Positions 5,863 to 8,506 of a stretch of 8,506 bases of DNA are shown piece after piece. The stretch lies in contig JADFLK010000074.1 of NCBI GenBank assembly GCA_022564455.1, forward strand, positions 1-8,506, given 5' to 3'. The number at the start of each line of letters is the position of its first letter. The stretch's first letter is position 1. Source of the DNA: Bacteroidota bacterium (GTDB taxonomy: Bacteria > Bacteroidota > Rhodothermia > Rhodothermales > Rubricoccaceae). The position numbers and the translations under genes are program-made. A model generated the notes under the pieces. It was not told the DNA's origin, did no database searches, and was given only the letters and a program-made list of their open reading frames with translations.

Positions 5863-7166
5863 CTCGTCAGTCCCTCGTCCATCCACGTAAACGCCTTCTC
5901 GTTCTGGCCGACCACCATCGGAAACCACATGTGTCCCAACTCATGGTACGTCACGCTGAACAGGCTCTGGTCGTTTCGTGCGCCACCGATGAGCGTCATC
6001 ATGGGGTACTCCATCCCGCCGCCGATGATGCCCTCCACCGCCGTCATGTGCGGCCAGGGGTAAGGCATGATGAGTTCGGAGAGGTGGCCGATGGAGAACG
6101 CTGCGAACTCGGCCGAGCGCTCCCATGACGTCGTTCCCGGGCGGTAGAAGGAATTGATCTGCACCGCTTCCGGATCGCCGCGCCCATCCTGGTTGACCAT
6201 CACCCGCGTGGCATCCCAGACGTAATGCGGAGAGGCCGCAAAAGCCACGTCGCGGACGTTTTCTGAATAGAAATGCCACGTGAGTTGATCGTCTTCGCTG
6301 TCGAGGGTAGAAATACCGGCACGGCGCTCGTTCTCGGCCACCACGTGAACGACCTCGTCCGACGCACTTGCCAGAGCAAGGCGGCGCAATGTCTGCTCCG
6401 TCAGGACTTCCGGTGCGTTCTGAAGCATGCCCGTGGCATAAACGAGCCAGCCCTCCGGCGCGGTGATGCGTACGTCGTAGCTGCCATAGCCCATGTAGTG
6501 CTCGCCGAGGCCCATGTACTGGTCCGTGTGCCAGCCGTGCACATCGTCGTAGACGGCCATTTGCGGGTACCAGTACCCGATGTAGTAGACCTCGCCATCC
6601 TGCCCCTGGCGGAACGACCCGGTGTGGGGAGGGATCTTGTAGCTCCACTGCATACCCAACTCCACGTTGTCGCCCGATTCTAGCGCGTTTGGCAGAGCGA
6701 GCGTGAGGATCGTGCCCTGAATCCGGTACTGGCCTTCCTCTGGCTGGCCTTCTGTCACTTCTTCCATCGTGCGCCCATTCACCGTAAGCCTGGCCAGGTT
6801 GAGACCGCCGGTCACTTCCACGAATCGATTGCGCGGGACGCCTTCAGCGTGGATGTTTTGGCGGAGCTTGATGGCCAGGAAGGCCAGGTCGTCCGGCGAG
6901 TTGTTCTGGTACGAGATCGTGCCTTCGCCGGTTAGCGTGTTCTCGGCCGGGTCGAGCGTTGCATGGAGCGTGTAGTTGGCTGAGTTTTGCCAGTAGTTGG
7001 GGCCGGGTTCCCCGGAGGGCGTCCGCGTTCCGCTCTCAATGGCGGCGGCAAACTGCGGGGGTTCAAAAACCGGGTAGGGGATAGGGCGGCTGGCCTGGGC
7101 GAGAGCAGTGGATACATAGAGAGCGCAAAAGGCCGCGGCCGCGAGGGCGCGAAACAGTGATTTCAT
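5377..7166 (-). pseudogene. Secreted M1-family zinc metallopeptidase, frameshifted and 3'-truncated
   Basis: Gluzincin aminopeptidase-like protein, exported. From ATG 7164-7166 it begins with a signal peptide, MKSLFRALAAAAFCALYVS, cleaved near TALA/QA. Next come the beta-rich M1 N-terminal domain (LHATLDPAENTLTGEGTISY) and the substrate-binding IIGGGMEYPMMTLIGG. The zinc site is HELGH (residues 408-412, 5931-5945) followed by 18 residues and the third ligand E431 in WMDEG. Right after DEGLTSY the frame ends in nonsense, while the frame one base away continues with TNEGIRSFFDG. The sequence TACACACC reads correctly as TAC AAC ACC if one A is restored, so a 1-base deletion lies at about 5857-5861. 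The second frame runs on (AVLLHAIEGIYGRDRYLEAY, YPYDLFNTFEDVLG) to about 5494, then enters foreign sequence to a stop at 5377. Roughly the last 100 residues or more of a typical family member are missing. Confidence 0.85.
5455..5500. other. Rearrangement junction truncating two convergent genes
   Basis: Reading from the left, TIR-like homology stops shortly after DWLSHSARKE (ending near 5466). Reading from the right on the minus strand, peptidase homology stops after LFNTFEDVLG (ending near 5494). Both genes lose their 3' ends within the same few dozen bases. No insertion sequence, direct repeat or palindrome is visible at the join. The exact breakpoint cannot be fixed by eye. Confidence 0.6.
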
Positions 7167-7299
7167 GGAGTATGCAATGGGATGGGCAGATGCGTGATGC
7201 CAGAATGGCATCGAAGAGCAGATTTGTTTGATGCTAACAAACTAGCACGTCGCTACATTGTTGCGCATGCATGCGAGCAAGCCGTAATTTCGAGCGCCT
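7167..7299. promoter_or_regulatory. Divergent 5' region of peptidase gene and tRNA-Leu
   Basis: 133 bp between the peptidase start (minus) and the tRNA (plus). It is rich in small inverted repeats: GATGCC/GGCATC (7196-7201 and 7207-7212), TTTGTT/AACAAA (7223-7228 and 7236-7241), and a 12-bp palindrome CGCATGCATGCG (7264-7275) just upstream of the tRNA. No convincing promoter boxes could be assigned. Confidence refers to the region carrying promoters, not to any one site. Confidence 0.4.
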
Positions 7300-7383
7300 G
7301 CCCGAGTGGCGGAATTGGTAGACGCGCACGGTTCAGGGCCGTGTTCCTTCGCGGGAGTGCTGGTTCGATTCCAGTCTCGGGTA
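7300..7383 (+). tRNA. tRNA-Leu(CAG)
   Basis: An 84-nt class II tRNA. The acceptor arm GCCCGAG pairs with CTCGGGT (G-U at the first pair), with discriminator A at 7383. The D-arm is GCGGAATTGGTAGACGC. The anticodon arm is CACGG-TTCAGGG-CCGTG with anticodon CAG, reading the leucine codon CUG. A variable arm with a TTCG-containing loop (TTCCTTCGCGGGA) and the T-arm GCTGG-TTCGATT-CCAGT follow. The CCA end is not encoded, since CTC follows the discriminator, so it must be added by the nucleotidyltransferase. Confidence 0.95.
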
Positions 7384-7391
7384 CTCACGAG

Positions 7392-7430
7392 TCGGCCGGA
7401 GCGCAGCATGATTGTTGTTGCTCCGGCCGA
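7392..7430 (+). terminator. Hairpin terminator after tRNA-Leu
   Basis: A perfect 11-bp GC-rich stem, TCGGCCGGAGC (7392-7402) with GCTCCGGCCGA (7420-7430), closes a 17-nt loop, 8 bp after the mature tRNA end. The T-run that follows is weak (ATCGTTT), so Rho-independent function is likely but not certain. The mirror strand could likewise stop transcripts coming from the GyrI-like gene. Confidence 0.65.
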
Positions 7431-7466
7431 ATCGTTTCGGGTAATACCACGAGGATGCCTGTCTCC

Positions 7467-7997
7467 TCAGCGCGCCACGAGGTAGTGGATGCGCGTGAGC
7501 CACTTGGAAGAATCGGGCTCCGATTGAGGATTAGTGATGTACTCCTCCACGACGAGGAAAGCAGTCTCTATCTCTTCGGCCTGCATGTAAGCGTCTATGG
7601 CTTCGTGGGCCTCAGACAGGCCATCATACGAGCCGTAGAAGTCCGTGGAAAGCACCTGTGCATCGGCTACCTTAATGATCTCAAAGCCGTCTGGGAGATT
7701 ATCGGGCTGCTCACCCTCGAAGGCTACGGCGACCGCCACGTCCGTGGTGCCCACTGTTTCGTCGTAACTCCAGTAGAGGCCAGTGGCCGAACCAGCAGGT
7801 GCAAGCCCTGCACCTAGCACAGCCTGGAATGCAACGGGCATGTGCTCCCCGAAGAACGAACTGAGTTCAGCGATGGCAACCGTGTTGCGGTGGCCGATAT
7901 AGGTGGCAGCCGGCCAATCGGACGTGGAGATTTCGTATTCCGTTTGGGCCGAGGCCACGGAAGTCAGGGCGAGGAAGGCGATAAGGAGGGTGCGCAT
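7467..7997 (-). CDS. Secreted GyrI-like (AraC effector-binding) domain protein
   Basis: The 176-residue product starts with a clear signal peptide, MRTLLIAFLALTSVASA, cleaved before Q18, so it is exported. The rest fits the GyrI-like small-molecule-binding fold: ATYIGHRNTVAIAELSSFFGE (first half), GSATGLYWSYDETVGTTDVAVAVAF, then the second half AQVLSTDFYGSYDGLSEAHEAIDAYMQ and VVEEYITNPQSEPDSSKWLTRIHYLV. The pattern of xDFYGSYDGLxEAHxAI plus YxTNPxxExDxxKWxTxIxY is the characteristic C-terminal end of this superfamily. Most relatives are cytoplasmic regulators, often fused to an AraC DNA-binding domain. A stand-alone secreted form with no DNA-binding part suggests a binding or hydrolytic role in the periplasm, ligand unknown. 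The product is complete, on the same strand as hicB but 148 bp from it, so probably separate. Confidence 0.75.
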   Translation of the reverse strand: MRTLLIAFLALTSVASAQTEYEISTSDWPAATYIGHRNTVAIAELSSFFGEHMPVAFQAVLGAGLAPAGSATGLYWSYDETVGTTDVAVAVAFEGEQPDNLPDGFEIIKVADAQVLSTDFYGSYDGLSEAHEAIDAYMQAEEIETAFLVVEEYITNPQSEPDSSKWLTRIHYLVAR

Positions 7998-8145
7998 AGG
8001 GAGTTTGGAGAGGATGGGGTTCAGGAAACAGTTAAGCAGTGCGGGGCAAGGTGTACGGTTGGGACCGTGAGGCCTGCCGGCCAGAGAGATTTGATCTCAG
8101 TCTTCGGGTACAGTCAGCGCAATCCGGATCGTGGATTTACCCCTT
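7998..8145. other. Intergenic region, hicB to GyrI-like gene
   Basis: 148 bp holding the 5' region of the GyrI-like gene on the minus strand. It includes a short GGCC-TGCC-GGCC inverted repeat near 8072-8083. No promoter boxes, small ORF or strong hairpin could be supported. Confidence 0.3.
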
Positions 8146-8490
8146 CTACTCCGGCGTTATTCCGCGTCGCTCCAACTCGTTCTGCACTGCCTGTATAATG
8201 AATCCGTTCATGCTGTCTTCCGCTTCTGCCGCTGCAAGGTGCGCCGCACGGTGGAGTGTGGGTTCCAGCCGGAGGTTGAACCGGCCGCTATACGGCCGAT
8301 CCGGTTCCCGCCCCCGCGCCTTGCAGAAAGCGAGGTAGTCATCAACTGCGCCCTGAAAAGCTGCTTCTACCTCACGGGCGCTTTCCGCTTCGAAGATCAC
8401 CGTATCACGGAGGTCGAGCACCGTTCCGAAGAGAATGCCGTCGTCTTCTCTGTACGCGACGGAGGCACGGTAGCCTTTGTAGGTAAGCAT
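8146..8490 (-). CDS. hicB: HicB-family antitoxin
   Basis: A complete 114-residue protein of the HicB family, the antitoxin of HicAB type II toxin-antitoxin modules. The N-terminal partial RNase H-like HicB fold is MLTYKGYRASVAYREDDGIL, followed by GTVLDLRDTVIFEAESAREVEAAFQGAVDDYLAFCKARG. A linker GREPDRPYSGRFNLRLEP leads to a C-terminal ribbon-helix-helix DNA-binding segment, RFNLRLEPTLHRAAHLAAAEAEDSMNGFIIQAVQNEL, with which such antitoxins repress their own operon. No HicA toxin is visible: it would be expected upstream, beyond the right edge, since only 16 bp precede the start. Nothing HicA-like lies in the downstream gap. It may therefore be either half of a pair or a solitary HicB. Confidence 0.88.
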   Translation of the reverse strand: MLTYKGYRASVAYREDDGILFGTVLDLRDTVIFEAESAREVEAAFQGAVDDYLAFCKARGREPDRPYSGRFNLRLEPTLHRAAHLAAAEAEDSMNGFIIQAVQNELERRGITPE

Positions 8491-8506
8491 TGCTTGTTTG
8501 ATTGGG

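Noticed and set aside
7182..7817. A 211-codon plus-strand ORF spanning the tRNA
   Set aside because: It translates tRNA-Leu (the familiar SGGIGRRARFRAVF shadow) and the antisense of the GyrI-like gene.

Overview
The window (8506 bp, moderately GC-rich, with a lower-GC patch at about 4340-5480) looks like a chromosomal segment of a menaquinone-using bacterium. The style of MenG, of the GGMEYP-type M1 peptidase and of the MenF-MenD arrangement, together with weak Shine-Dalgarno sites, suggests the Bacteroidota/Rhodothermota side. That placement is inferred from protein style, not from a phylogeny.

Layout. (1) 1-2767, minus strand: menF followed by menD, the first steps of menaquinone synthesis from chorismate. 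menD runs off the left edge, and its reading frame has no usable start codon: an ATGA overlap with menF opens a different frame, so a one-base shift is needed. (2) 2894-3640, plus strand: menG/ubiE, the last methylation step, divergent from menF across a 126-bp gap. (3) 3637-4304: a RAYT (REP-associated tyrosine transposase) on the minus strand with three REP-like palindromes, one at the menG stop codon, one in frame inside the transposase gene, and one between the transposase and the next gene. (4) 4340-5480, plus strand, lower GC: a VOC/glyoxalase-fold protein, a tiny basic Ser/Lys/Arg-rich ORF, and 3 bp later an uncharacterised TIR-like/Rossmannoid protein. (5) About 5480: a junction where the TIR-like gene (plus) and an M1 peptidase gene (minus) both lose their 3' ends. 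(6) 5480-7166, minus strand: a secreted M1-family metallopeptidase with an internal frameshift and no C-terminus. (7) 7300-7430: tRNA-Leu(CAG) and a strong terminator-like hairpin. (8) 7467-7997, minus strand: a secreted GyrI-like domain protein. (9) 8146-8490, minus strand: a HicB-family antitoxin whose expected HicA partner would lie beyond the right edge.

How it fits together. MenF and MenD feed menaquinone synthesis and MenG finishes it, so the left third is housekeeping. The middle is an accessory patch shaped by RAYT/REP activity and by a deletion or insertion that cut two convergent genes. The strongest candidate for an undescribed system is the coupled pair of a small basic ORF and a TIR-like protein (4822-about 5480), although here its effector gene seems to be cut at the 3' end. 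Three broken or shifted frames in 8.5 kb (menD, peptidase, TIR-like/peptidase junction) mean that assembly or sequencing error must be considered alongside real decay.
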